From Malurus cyaneus samueli (Eukaryota > Chordata > Aves > Passeriformes > Maluridae): a stretch of 64,000 nucleotides of DNA. This document shows positions 12,513 to 22,693 of this stretch, piece by piece. The stretch lies in assembly GCA_009741485.1 (NCBI GenBank), contig CM019238.1, positions 13,530,908 to 13,594,907 on the forward strand, in the 5' to 3' direction. The first letter of the stretch is position 1. Each line of letters opens with the position of its first letter. Position numbers and translations under genes: made by a program. The notes under the pieces are model-generated. The model was not told the DNA's origin and ran no database searches. It was given only the letters and a program-made list of their open reading frames with translations.

Positions 12513-13312
12513 GGAGCAGAGTTTGTGCTGGCACCGGCCAGGCACGGCTGGACAGCGGGAGCCCATCCCAAGGGATGCCCCAGCAAGGAGGAGGCTGTGC
12601 AGGAAGCCTGGCTTTGCACGGAGAACTCCAACTGAGGGATTTTGGGAATCCAGTCCCTTCCAGCCCAGAGCTCTGGTCAGTGGTCAGCCCTCTGCCTCCA
12701 GCTGGGAAAAGCCATTGATCATTGCACAGACCCCTTTCTCCAGGGGGAATGGGGACCCTGGGCTGCCATTGTGCCTTTGCAGGAGGATTCTGACAGCAGG
12801 AGTGATGGATGGCAGGGGGTAGAGTTATCCACAGGGAGAAGGCTGCAGGGATGGGAAGCTGCTACGGGTGAAGGGGTCATGGGCAGCTCCTTTGGGAATG
12901 GGATTCTGCTGGGTGTTCCTCCTCAGGGGAAAACCCTGCTCCAGTGGCATTTGCAGCATCCCAGGGGAGATGCATGGAGATGGTGCTGATGAGGACAGAG
13001 ACACCAGGGATGGGAGAGGGCCTCGGGGCTGCCAAAACTGGGCAAAAACACACCTCAGCCATGGCATCACTGTAGCTTCTGTCCTCGTTTTGGAGGTGGG
13101 AGCCCACTCAACACATGGAATCTTCATGGTTTGTCTTCCTGCCCCTTCTTTTGGCCCACTGACACCTTCAACCCATTCCTTCCACCCCTCGGGACCAGGT
13201 GTGTTGGAATTCTGGCCTGGAGAGGGGGACACAACTACAGGGCCTTGGGGAAGCAAGAAAGAACCTTTAGTCTCTGTAGTCCCTGTATTCTGGTGTGTGT
13301 GTGTGTGTTTAA

Positions 13313-13318
13313 AATAAA
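13313..13318 (+). terminator. Poly(A) signal of WNT11B
   Basis: AATAAA lies 800 bases after the stop codon and just after a short TG repeat (about 13292-13307). The 3' UTR therefore probably spans 12513 to about 13335. Confidence 0.7.
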
Positions 13319-15373
13319 CATGTTATAACTCCCTGTGCCTTGTTTTCTATGACAATCCTTCCTTCACCTCCGTCCCAGCTGCTCCTGGAGAAGGAGAGGC
13401 TGAAAGGAAAGCCCTTACCCCATAAAGCCCCACACTTTTCCTTACACATAGCTGAGCACCAGCTCACTTTTAACTCTTTCTGCTTCTCAGCGGCCCAGAT
13501 TTGCCTTTAATTACAGATCCCTGCCAGCCTCAGCTCCTGTTTTATCCCCTGCTTCCTCAGGTCTCCAGCTGCCTGGGAACTGGCTGCCTGGGATTCAGGG
13601 CTGGTGCTGGAAAATGCAGCAGTCCAGAGTTATTTTCTGATCCTTGGGAATGTGGGCTGGGCTAGCCAAGGTTGTGTGTGAACAGCAAGGGGTTGGGAGC
13701 CAGGGATGGGGGCTTCCACATTTCCCTTAGAGCAGAATCTGGCCAAACCCTTGGATGGGATGAGATTCCTGCTGATGCAGCCTCTGGAGAGAAAGGATGA
13801 GTCCAAAGGTGCTGGAGAGACTCCAGGAGGACAGGTAAATGGGATGGGAATCCTCCAGGGTGGATTCCTGCCTGGAGGCTCCAGCAGCTCCGCTTTATTT
13901 TTGGTTCCCATTGACTGGAGTTGGCCGCGCTCAGCCCGAGCCCCGCTGGACGATTACTCATCTCCACATCCATTCCATCATTTTTAACGGTCTCTGCTGG
14001 GTCACGGAATCAATTCATGAGCTTTCCTTGTAAAACATCCCCTCCCCTTAATGTTCTCCAGGTTTCTGTGCGAACAGGGAAGGATTCGGGGGTGACTCGA
14101 GAGGAACTCGAGTTCGGGAAGCGCCAGGAGTGAGTTACCCCTGGTTATCAGCTGTTAATGTGCCATTGACAGACTCTGCCTGCTGCCACCTCCCTTCCCG
14201 GAGCGCCTGGAAAACCGCGGCTGCCCAAGGACAAAAGTTGTCTCGAGTTTTCCTTTTAAAATGCAATTAGGGGTCAGTGCCCGGCATTCCTCATAAAAAG
14301 GAGTTTCAGCTGCAAAACAGCCACAGTTTCTGTGTCCGGAGGGATGCAGGTATTTAATTAGCATTGCTTCAATGCCTTTTCTCCATCCCAGATGACAGGG
14401 AGGTGACATCGGGAGGGGCTGCGAACTCCGAGCATTGCAAAACGAGCTGGTGAGAGGGGGAAAAAAAACAAAAAAAACCCAACAACAACATAAAAAAAAG
14501 AAAAAAAACCGGGAAGGATCTTGTGGAGTGAGAACTCCAGCCAGGAGGGTGGGAAATGTGATTTGCATTTGGTAACTACAAACACACATCGCCTGGGGGA
14601 GAGAAGAGGAGCCACAATAGCAAGGAATGCCCAGGGGAGCTGTCGGGATCCCTCCTAGAGAGGTCCCGTTGGAATTTCTGCCTGGGAAAAGGCAGGGTCA
14701 AGTGCTGAATATGCAGAACCCACTCCTCCTCTCCCTCTTTGACTCCAAGCCCGACAGGGAAGAGCTGGGAAAAGGCTGGAGGGGTCACCCTGCAGCCGGG
14801 AAACGGGAAAGAGCTGGAATTAGCTGGGGAGTGCAAAGGGTCAGGCTGGCAGGGGGTGACAGCTCGGTGACAACGCTCTCGGTGGGAGCTGCGGGAATCC
14901 GGACCCACACCTGGAATTAGCGGGGATGTGAGACCTGCAGGGCTGGGAGCATCCCCCAGGAACAGGGGGCCAGAGGATGCAGCGGGAATTTTTAAAGGGA
15001 TTTATGTTTTAAGGGAGTAATGTCGGTGTGAACGCGGTTATTTGTTGCTGGTCAAACTCGCGCAGCAAAGCCGGCAGGAAAGCAAGTTATTTTCATGGAT
15101 TCTTTTGATTTTGCTGTTAAAACACCGGTTTATTTATTTTTTCCTTTTATTTCCTTATTCATTGAGGCATTTTGCGTAAGTCTGAGCAAGGGCAACAAAC
15201 TGTGGGTAATTAAGTATTGATATTTTGGGATATTTCATCTGCACAGCCCAGGATTGCAGCTCCCACTGGAATGTGGGTCAGGACCTGAACCTGTTTTTTT
15301 CTTTGTGCTGCTCACAGGGCTGAGCCAGAAGGAGGAGAAAAGCCATTCTGGGGCTCAGCTGTGGATCAACATC

Positions 15374-15500
15374 TCACAGAATCAGGAAATCATGGAATTA
15401 TTTGGGTTGGAGGGACCTTAAAGCTCGTCCAGTTCCACCCCCTGCTATGGGTAGGGAACCTCCCATGAGCCCAGGTTGCTCCAAGCTCCGTCCATATTGC
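15374..15500 (-). repeat. CR1 LINE fragment
   Basis: Reversed CR1 3' end. It begins with TCACAGAATCA and AATCATGGAATTATTTGGG and continues with GGTTGGAGGGACCTTAAAG and the GGTTGCTCCAAGC word. Confidence 0.9.
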
Positions 15501-15860
15501 ACTTCTGGGAATATTTGGGGGATGTTGCTGTGACCTTTGGGATGGTTGGTCCGTGCCCCATCACACCACGAGACACACACACATGAGTAAGGGCCGGTAT
15601 TTAAGGAAAAACCCTTCCCTCTCTGTTCTCCTTTATTCCCAGGGTGTTCAGCAGCATCGTGGTGCTCTGAGGATGACAAACAAAGACAGGGATTGTCCGT
15701 GTGGGGATCTTCAGCCGAGGGACAGGGACAAACAGGGGTGAGTAAGAGCCATAAGACCTCAGGGGGAACCAGCGGCAGCCTGAGGGATTTTGGGTGTCAC
15801 TGGAAGGTCAGGTCTGGCAGGGGTTGTGGGGGTTCAGAGGGGGAGCAGCTCTCCATCCCT

Positions 15861-16130
15861 TGGAATCATGGAATCCTGGGATGGTTTGGGGACTTTAAAG
15901 CCCATCTTGTTCCATTCCCTGCCATGGGCAGGGTCACCTTCCCCCATCCCAGGGTGCTCCAAACCCTGTCCAACTTGGCCTTGGACACTCCCAGGGATGG
16001 AGCAGTCACAGCTTCTCTGGGAATTCCATTCCAGAGCCTCCCCAGCCTCACAGGGAAGGATTTACCTTCTCCCAGGCTGGGCACCCTATCCAGAGGGGAG
16101 GGAGCCTCCAGACTCTCTCCTCTGCAGGGC
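15861..16130 (-). repeat. CR1 LINE fragment
   Basis: Reversed copy. GGAATCATGGAATCCTGGGA marks its 3' end, followed by CCATTCCCTGCCATGGGCAG, CAACTTGGCCTTGGACACT and CAGGGATGGAGCAGTCACAG. Confidence 0.93.
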
Positions 16131-16916
16131 AGACACTGAGGTGGCCCTGAACACCCTGGAGTTCATCCCATCAGCCCAGAGCTGGAGCCAGACAGGTTCT
16201 GAGCACCCGCAGCACTCCTGGGCTCCCTGAGTAACCATTTATTGCACAATCTGACACAGGCATGAAGGAAATAAACAGAATAAATTGTAAACTGAGTCAT
16301 CTTCAGAGGCTGAATTACTCAGGAGTAATGATCAGTAGTAGAGTTACTACATCCATACTTCGCTGACAGCCAGGTCACTCACCTGTGTTTCTAAGGGAAA
16401 TAATCTGTTCCTAAAAGCACAGATTTAACCCTAAGCTGCCTGAGGCTGGTTGAATTTTAGAGATTCTAGGAGTGATATAAATGAAAAAGAAAGGAGAAAG
16501 ATGGCATGTCCCAACTGTACTGTAGAAAGAATAGAGAAGAGAACAGGAAGGTGCTGTGCTGAAACAAATAAATTGATGTTTATTGACATCCAGAACTTCA
16601 CTGTCAAGGATCCCCACTGTGTACCCCTTTTATGCAGGGAGGAAATGGATGTTTTCTTCCAGTTTATCCAATTATCCACATTTTTTCACAGTTCCCCAGA
16701 CTTCATCACAGCGCTCCCTGCCAGGACCTGTGCGGGCCGATGCGCCAGGCAGGACCTGGCAGGGAAAAGTGTGGGTGCACTGGAGGTCTGTGAGCACCCC
16801 CGGCCCCGCCGAGCCGCTCCTGCCCGCGGTGCCCGCTCGCCGCGGGGTCCCGGGGGCTGCAAGGCCGCGGGGCCATCACGGCACCACCGGGACCGCTGCC
16901 CCTCAGCCTGCCCTCA

Positions 16917-17140
16917 CCAACATGGCGGTGCCGGTGCCCTCCCCGAGACGGCGCCCGTTGTTGCCATAGCAGCGACCTCCTCAAGATGGCACCCAGAGTC
17001 AGTTACGGTGACCTTCCCCAGATGGCGCCACATGCTGTGGCTATGGCAATGACCTCCCCAAGATGGCGGTCGGGGCGGGTACGGTCGCTCCGGAACGCGC
17101 CGGAAGTGGCGGCGGAGCCGTTCCCGGCCCATGATGGCGG
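16917..17140 (+). promoter_or_regulatory. IGBP1 promoter with repeated YY1-like ATGGCG motifs
   Basis: This GC-rich stretch leads into the IGBP1 start codon and has no TATA box. ATGGCG or ATGGCA words recur at about 16921, 16985, 17022, 17065 and 17134, mostly as AAGATGGCG, which is the YY1 consensus type. Three of them sit in an imperfect repeat with GACCTCCCCAAGATGGC-like sequence. One copy begins with GTTGCCATAGCAGC, which is X-box-like. YY1 binding downstream of or around start sites is typical of housekeeping promoters. Binding itself is inferred. Confidence 0.65.
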
Positions 17141-20100
17141 AGGCGGGCGCGGACGGCCCCCGGCTGGCGGAGCTGCTGGCGTTGGGACGGCGGCTCTGGG
17201 ACGAACTGGAGGCCAGCACCGAGCCGTCCTCGGGAGCCCCGGCCGTGCAGGAGAAGGTGCGGCAGGGGCTGGACGCGCTGCAGCGGGCGGCGGCCATGGT
17301 GGCGCAGCTGGAGCTGTTCAGGTGAGCGCTGGGGACTCTTCGGAGGGGGCCAGGGAGGGTCCCCGAGCAGGGCAGAGGTGGAGCGAGAACGGGACAGAAT
17401 CTCGGAATCACTGGGGTTGGAAAAGATCCCCAAGACCATCGAGTCCAACTTGTGACTGACTCAGCCCAGAGTACTGAGTGTCACGTCCAGTCTTTCCTTG
17501 GATACCTCCAGGGATGGGCACTCCAAACCCTCCTGGGCATCCCCTTCCAATGCCTGACCACCTTTTCCGTAGAGAAAATCCTTCTGCTGTCCAACCTGAG
17601 TCTCCCCTCCTTCTTGCCCTGTCCCTGTTCCCTGGGAGCAGAGCCCGACCCCTCGGCTGCCCTCTCCTGTCAGGGAATTGTGCAGAGCCACAAGGTCCCC
17701 CCAGAGCCTTATTTGCTCCAGGCTGAGCCCCTCCAGCTCCCTCAGCCGCCCCTCACAAGATGACTCCAACCCCTTTCCCATCCCATTCCTTTTCCTGGAC
17801 TCCCTGGTCTCTCCCTTACAGTGAGAATGAAGAACTGGAGGAAGTCGCCTCGGCCGATCTGAAATTTATGCTGCTGCCGGCGCTGCTGGGAGCCCTGACG
17901 CTGAAGCAGGTGGACCTGAGCAGGAGGATGGAGCACCTGGAGACCGCCCGGGAGCATTTCCTTCGCTTCCTCAAGCTCTGCAGGAACTACGGGCTGGGAT
18001 CTTTCCAGCTGCCCCCCAGCACCTCCAGCGAGGAGGGAGCTGGGGCCCCCCCGACCCCCCGCGACCCTGCCCAGCCCAACCTGATGGCCATGGCCATGAG
18101 CAGGACAGCCAAAATTGAAAGGTGGGCTCTGTGTTCACTGGGAAGGGCTTTGGGAGTGGGTCTGGGAGGAGCAGGAGGCTCAGGCAGTGCAGGGTTGGAC
18201 AAGGAAGAGCTTCCCTGGGCACTGGAATGATTTGATTATGAAATCCTCATTTGAAGAGATGCAGCCCATTGTTTAGTGGGTTGGGCTGGGGCATTTTTGT
18301 CTCCAGTGTTTGGTCTCTGAAAAGAAACTGCTCAAAAACTTACAATTAGCTCTTTAATAACCTTATCATTAGTTCTTTAATAATTGCTGACAGCATAAAA
18401 ACTTCCAAACTGGAAGTTTCCTACTACTGGGTTCATTAGAGCTTGAAAAAGAGGTGCTTTGGTTGGGATTTTGGCCGATGAGTTGCTTGTTGTAGCAGGA
18501 CTAAAAGGCCCACATTAGGCTGGACCTGCTTAAATTGGATAGAAAACTAGAGAGCAAAATATTAATTATATTCTAATTGGGAAGGTTTTCTATTTTAGAA
18601 TTACTCTTTTATGCTCCTTGTCCTCTCAGCTCCCAAAAGTTTCTTGGTTCTTATTGCTCATTGCAGGTGACAAAAACTGAGGGAAGGGGGGACACAAGGA
18701 TTTCATTTGGAAGTGTTTTATAGGAGTAGTTTCCCCTTTAGTAACTAATTCCTGAGAAAGTAAAAATAAATTTACCATGGAAGATTATTATATAGGGAGT
18801 TTTTCCCTTTAATAACTAATTCCTGAATAGGTCAGAAAGTCCAGAAAGCCAGAATTATATTTAAAAAAAAACCTGCACATGCAAAACCACCTGAGATAGA
18901 AGCTGGAAAAGTGTTTTATTCTGTTTGTGTGACATGGAATGAACTCAAACCAGCCATTCCATTGATTTTCTCAGTCCTGCATTCTCCAGGAGCCTGATGT
19001 TTCCAGCCTTTCTTATTTTACCAGGAAGGCTTCATAATTTCCAAGAATTCCTCAATGTTTAGGAAAAGAATAAAATTGAATTTAATTTCATCTGACACCT
19101 GCTTTTAACAGACAGGAGAAGCTGAAATTCCAACAGGAACCAGCCCAACCTGCGTGAAATTGTGTTGCACCTCTTAGAAAGGGTGGTAAAGACAACCAGG
19201 GCTGGGCTGGGCTGGAGAAAAATAATTCCATGATCTGATTTTTGCTGTGTTTGAGCCAGATACAAACAGAAGAAGGAGCTGGAGAACAAATTAGCCTCCA
19301 TGAGCAGCTCCGTGGAGAGCGGGACAGCAGATGAGGAGCAGATCCGGGAGTTTTACATCCTCCAGATCCAGAAATGGATCGGCACCAGCCTGGAGGAGAT
19401 TGACAGCATCGACCAGGAGCTGGTGATCCTCAGGAGCAGGGATGCAGCCCGGCAGGTGAGGAGCTGTCCTGGGATCTGGGTGCTGTGGGATGGGCATGGG
19501 GAGGAAATCCCAGAGGAATTCACTGGCAGAGTTGGGGTTTTATTCAGTGACTTCCTGGTTAGAATTGAGCTCGGTCACAGCATGAGCTGATGGGGTTTGC
19601 TTCATTCTGAATTCTGAGTTTTGTGTGGGCTCTGCTGCCATGCATTGCTAGCAATCCCAGCCTGTGGAATGCTGAAGCTTGGAATATCAGAGCTGAGCTG
19701 GGCTGTGCTAAGGCTTTTCCTGGGTTCTGCAGATCCCGAATTCTGCAGAACACTTGAATTTGGTAGAGATGCCCCTGGATTGCCCATCCTGGGGCACTGA
19801 TTTGACAGCTGAGATGTTGTTCCTCTACAAGATTTTGAATAACTTTGGAGTGGAAAAAAGACGGGGGAATTCTTATCCCCACAACTCCTTGGTGACTGTT
19901 GTTTGCATCCCCAGGCTTCAGCAGGTGCCCACGGCCCTTCCCGGCCAGCCAGAGCTCCGATGAAACCCTTCATCCTCACCCGGGATGCTGCTCAGGCCAG
20001 GTAGGGATTGAGATTATCCAACCACACTTAGGGGCAGGGCTCTCATGTCAGGCCTAAACATTCCATCAGGTGCAGAAATCCCGGTGGTGCCTTCGTGTCT

Positions 20101-21219
20101 GCACTTGAGTTGTGGCACCCTGAAATCCTTGCAGGAATTTTACCACCTGGTGAAATTCTGAAGCACAGAATGGGATAGGAACCAGATTTCCTGTCATGCT
20201 TGGGACACAATTTGTACTGAGCTTTCCTTGCATCTGCTTCAGTTCCCTGGGGTGTCCTAGGGACACATTCCCCATCCCAGGTTGCTCCAAGCCCTGGCCT
20301 TGGACACTTCCAGGGATGGGACAGCCACAGCTTCTCTGGGCAGCCTGTGCCAGTATTTTACCACCCTCCCAGGGAAGAATTCCTTCCGAATACCCCATCT
20401 AACTCTGCCCTCTGGCAGTGGGGAACCCGTCATTCCTGCCACTCCAGGCACTATCCCATCTTCCCTTCAGGCATGGGAAGATCATAACTGGGTCACCCAA
20501 AACCTTCCTCGAGCCCTCCTTGTGACATCCTTACATTCTTAGCACAGATTGAATCATGGAACAGCCTTGTGCATTCTGCCTGTGTTCCTGCTCATTCCAG
20601 GGGTTTCATTGCCTGTTTTTGGCTGGTTTTGTCCCACTGCAGGGTGTTTGGAGCTGGCTATCCCGGGTTGCCCACCATGACTGTGGATGACTGGTACGAG
20701 CAGCGCCGGAGGCAGGGAGTTGTGTCCGCCCCACAAAGGGCTTCAGGTATGGAACAGAGATGGGAACAGGGGATTTGGGAAGCCTCTTGAGGGAGTGGGT
20801 GAACAGGAATGTGTGCAGGGTATGGAACAGGTCTGACTATGGAAGAATCCAAGCTTTATTAGGATAACAGCTGGGTTTGTGCTTGGTGTGTCCAAGGCCA
20901 GGTTGGATGGGACTTGGAATAACCTAAGATAATGGAAGGTGGCACTGGATGGGCTTTAAGATCCCTCCCAGCCCTGCCCATTCCATGATTCTCACTCCTG
21001 CTGTTTGGCAAGCCCAGCTCCCAGCAGGGCTTTGAAGAACTTGGATCTCCTCCCTGTCCCTCCCCTCCAGCAGGTGCAGTTGACGAGGAATTGCAGAAAC
21101 AGCAGCAGGAGAAAAAGGAGGAGGAGGATGATGAGGAAGCTCTTCAGAGAGCTCGGAACTGGGATGACTGGAAGGACACACACCCCCGGGGCTACGGCAA
21201 CAGGCACAACATGGGCTGA
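17131..21219 (+). CDS. IGBP1: Immunoglobulin-binding protein 1 (alpha4/Tap42 homologue)
   Basis: Six exons: 17131-17321, 17822-18121, 19260-19455, 19915-20000, 20643-20746 and 21071-21219. They encode 341 residues (human has 339), or one fewer from the second of two adjacent ATG codons. Family marks are [99 protein letters not shown] and the end [19 protein letters not shown]. The protein binds and stabilises free catalytic subunits of PP2A, PP4 and PP6 in the cytoplasm. The N-terminal helical domain contacts the phosphatase, and an acidic, Gln/Glu-rich segment precedes the conserved tail. The last intron ends in a tandem CAGCAG acceptor, so one Ala may be optional. Introns carry several CR1 pieces. 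Confidence 0.97.
17395..17760 (-). repeat. CR1 LINE fragment in IGBP1 intron 1
   Basis: Reversed, older-looking CR1. It begins with AGAATC and GGTTGGAAAAGATCCCCAAG, then ATCGAGTCCAAC, CACCTTTTCCGTAGAGAAA and GCTGAGCCCCTCCAGCTCC. It fills most of the intron. Confidence 0.88.
18230..19250. other. AT-rich stretch in IGBP1 intron 2
   Basis: About 1 kb that is clearly more AT-rich than the rest of the 0-54 kb region. It contains small duplications. TTAGCTCTTTAATAA-like units occur near 18345 and 18370. A divergent pair of about 75 bases around TTTAGTAACTAATTCCTGA lies near 18735 and 18810. I do not recognise a transposon family. Confidence 0.5.
20228..20425 (-). repeat. CR1 LINE fragment in IGBP1 intron 4
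   Basis: Reversed copy with CATCCCAGGTTGCTCCAAGC, CTTGGACACTTCCAGGGATG, GGACAGCCACAGCTTCTCTG and GGGCAGCCTGTGCCAG. Confidence 0.92.
20888..20990 (+). repeat. CR1 LINE 3' end in IGBP1 intron 5
   Basis: Sense-orientation CR1 terminus: GTGTCCAAGGCCAGGTTGGA, GGAAGGTGGCACTGGATGGG, GATCCCTCCCAG and the CCATGATTCT end. Confidence 0.9.
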
Positions 21220-21553
21220 AGCTCTGGCTGCCAGCAGGAGATCCTGGGAGAACAACCTGGAGAGGGAGGAGGGAATACAATGTACATAGATGGAGCAGCC
21301 AGGAATTCCCTGGGAGCCTTGGATCGCAGGAGAACACGTGACCCCTCGCTTTGGTTGGCATTCCATGTCAGACTGGGGGTGCTCCTTGTTTTGGGGGTGC
21401 CCCAGAGCTCTGAGGGGCAGCTCCATGAGGGTCAAGCTCCCTCTGCCCTCCCAGGCGGAGGCAGCCTCCAAGGGGAGCTCCATGGATTTGGAAACTGCTC
21501 TTTGCCTTGTGGGTGGATGTATTTATTTTTTTTTTCCTCTCTATTTTAAGCAA

Positions 21554-21559
21554 AATAAA
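21554..21559 (+). terminator. Poly(A) signal of IGBP1
   Basis: AATAAA lies 335 bases after the stop codon. It follows a T-run and is followed by a TTTGTGTTG downstream element. Confidence 0.8.
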
Positions 21560-21574
21560 CTCTCTTTGTGTTGC

Positions 21575-22693
21575 CTGGTTCTTGCTGTGAAATTCCCTTG
21601 CTATTCATCCAGGCTTTTCCAGAGGGTGAATCCCAGACCCTCTTGTAATATATTACATGTATTATGTATTATATATATTATATATATGGGAATATAATAT
21701 ATATGGGATTCCAAATACTGGGGTGGAAAAGCAAAGCATGGCTGGCACTTGATGTCACCTGAAGCAGTGTCACCTGCATGGTGCTTCCTTATCATAGGAC
21801 AGTGGGGTTCTGAAACGGTTTGGGGGTTTTCCTTCCCATTAGCAGGATTTGGGCACGGCTGGGCTGCAGCAATCCCTGTCACTGGAAATGATCCACACCC
21901 AGGAAACCTGCAGAGAAAGTGGTCCTTTCTCTCAGCTGCTGAGTCCCTACAATTCACAAGAGGGCTTTGTGGGTTCCAAATCTCCCAGGAAACATTTCTT
22001 ACTTTGCCACTACAATCCTGCAGGTGTGTTCACCCCGTTCCTACACGGGCGATTCCTAGGAGCGCCTCTGGAGAGCTGGATCCTGCAAAGTACTTTCAGG
22101 GCCTTATTCCCTGTGGATTCTCACCATTCCTTGGGCTGTTGGCCTGAAGCCATACCTCAGTGCTGACTCTGTGCTGCTCCTATTGCCCTTTCTTGTCATT
22201 TTTTCCCCCAATCCTCTCCGGACAGTGCTCCAGGCTTCCTGGGCAGGAGGCAGAGTGCTCATCCCAGGGCTGGAAGAGGTGGGAATGCTGTGGTGGCTGT
22301 GGAGCTTTGGGATGACACTTTTGGGTGGCTCTGGGGCTGTCACATGGCAGTGTTTGGGACATACCCCCAGCATGGACGGTACCATTCCCAGGGGAATGCA
22401 GCAGCACCTTTTCCAGTGGAATTCAGCCCCTGCCAGCACTGGCAATGGGGACTTTCCAAGGAGCAGCAATTGCCCGGCATGGCAGCAGCTCCTCACCCTC
22501 CCTGTGACCCCACCAGGGACCACCAGCTCCTCTGTGTGCTCCTAATCCCAGCCGGAGCAGGTCCCCTCCCCTCGGCAGGGCCTCTGTCCCTCGGGTCACC
22601 TGGTTAAAGCCTCTGGATACACAACCCAGCGCCCTCTGATTGCCAAATGCGGACTTTTCCACCCCACCACGGCACCACGGAGCTCCTGCCGCC
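21575..22693. other. Intergenic region between IGBP1 and DGAT2L6
   Basis: About 1.1 kb with no supported gene. An AT microsatellite-like stretch (TATTATATATATTATATATA) sits at 21643-21710. The last 150 bases before the DGAT2L6 start are GC-rich and should contain its promoter, but I see no clear TATA box. Confidence 0.5.
21643..21710. repeat. Imperfect TA-rich simple repeat
   Basis: Irregular alternation of TATA and ATTA words just after the IGBP1 poly(A) site. Confidence 0.8.

Larger units (their letters stand above)
13340..16880. other. Intergenic region between WNT11B and IGBP1
   Basis: No gene is supported. It holds two reversed CR1 pieces (listed separately), an A-rich stretch at 14456-14512, and AT-rich blocks at about 13980-14380 and 14990-15240 that contain homeodomain-like TTAATTA, TAATTA and CAATTA words. 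Those blocks are not repeats I know and could be conserved regulatory DNA. The AT-rich part at 16240-16720 has an open frame (16450-17052 plus) with no recognisable domain. Confidence 0.5.

Noticed and set aside
14456..14512. A-rich stretch considered as a retropseudogene tail
   Set aside because: The A-runs are interrupted by C, G and T, and no gene-derived sequence lies upstream on either strand.
16450..17052. 200-residue frame upstream of IGBP1 with a Cys-containing N-terminal part
   Set aside because: The first half looks unlike junk at first sight (MACPNCTVERIEKR), but the second half runs into the CpG-rich promoter. I could not match any zinc-finger spacing or viral or cellular family.
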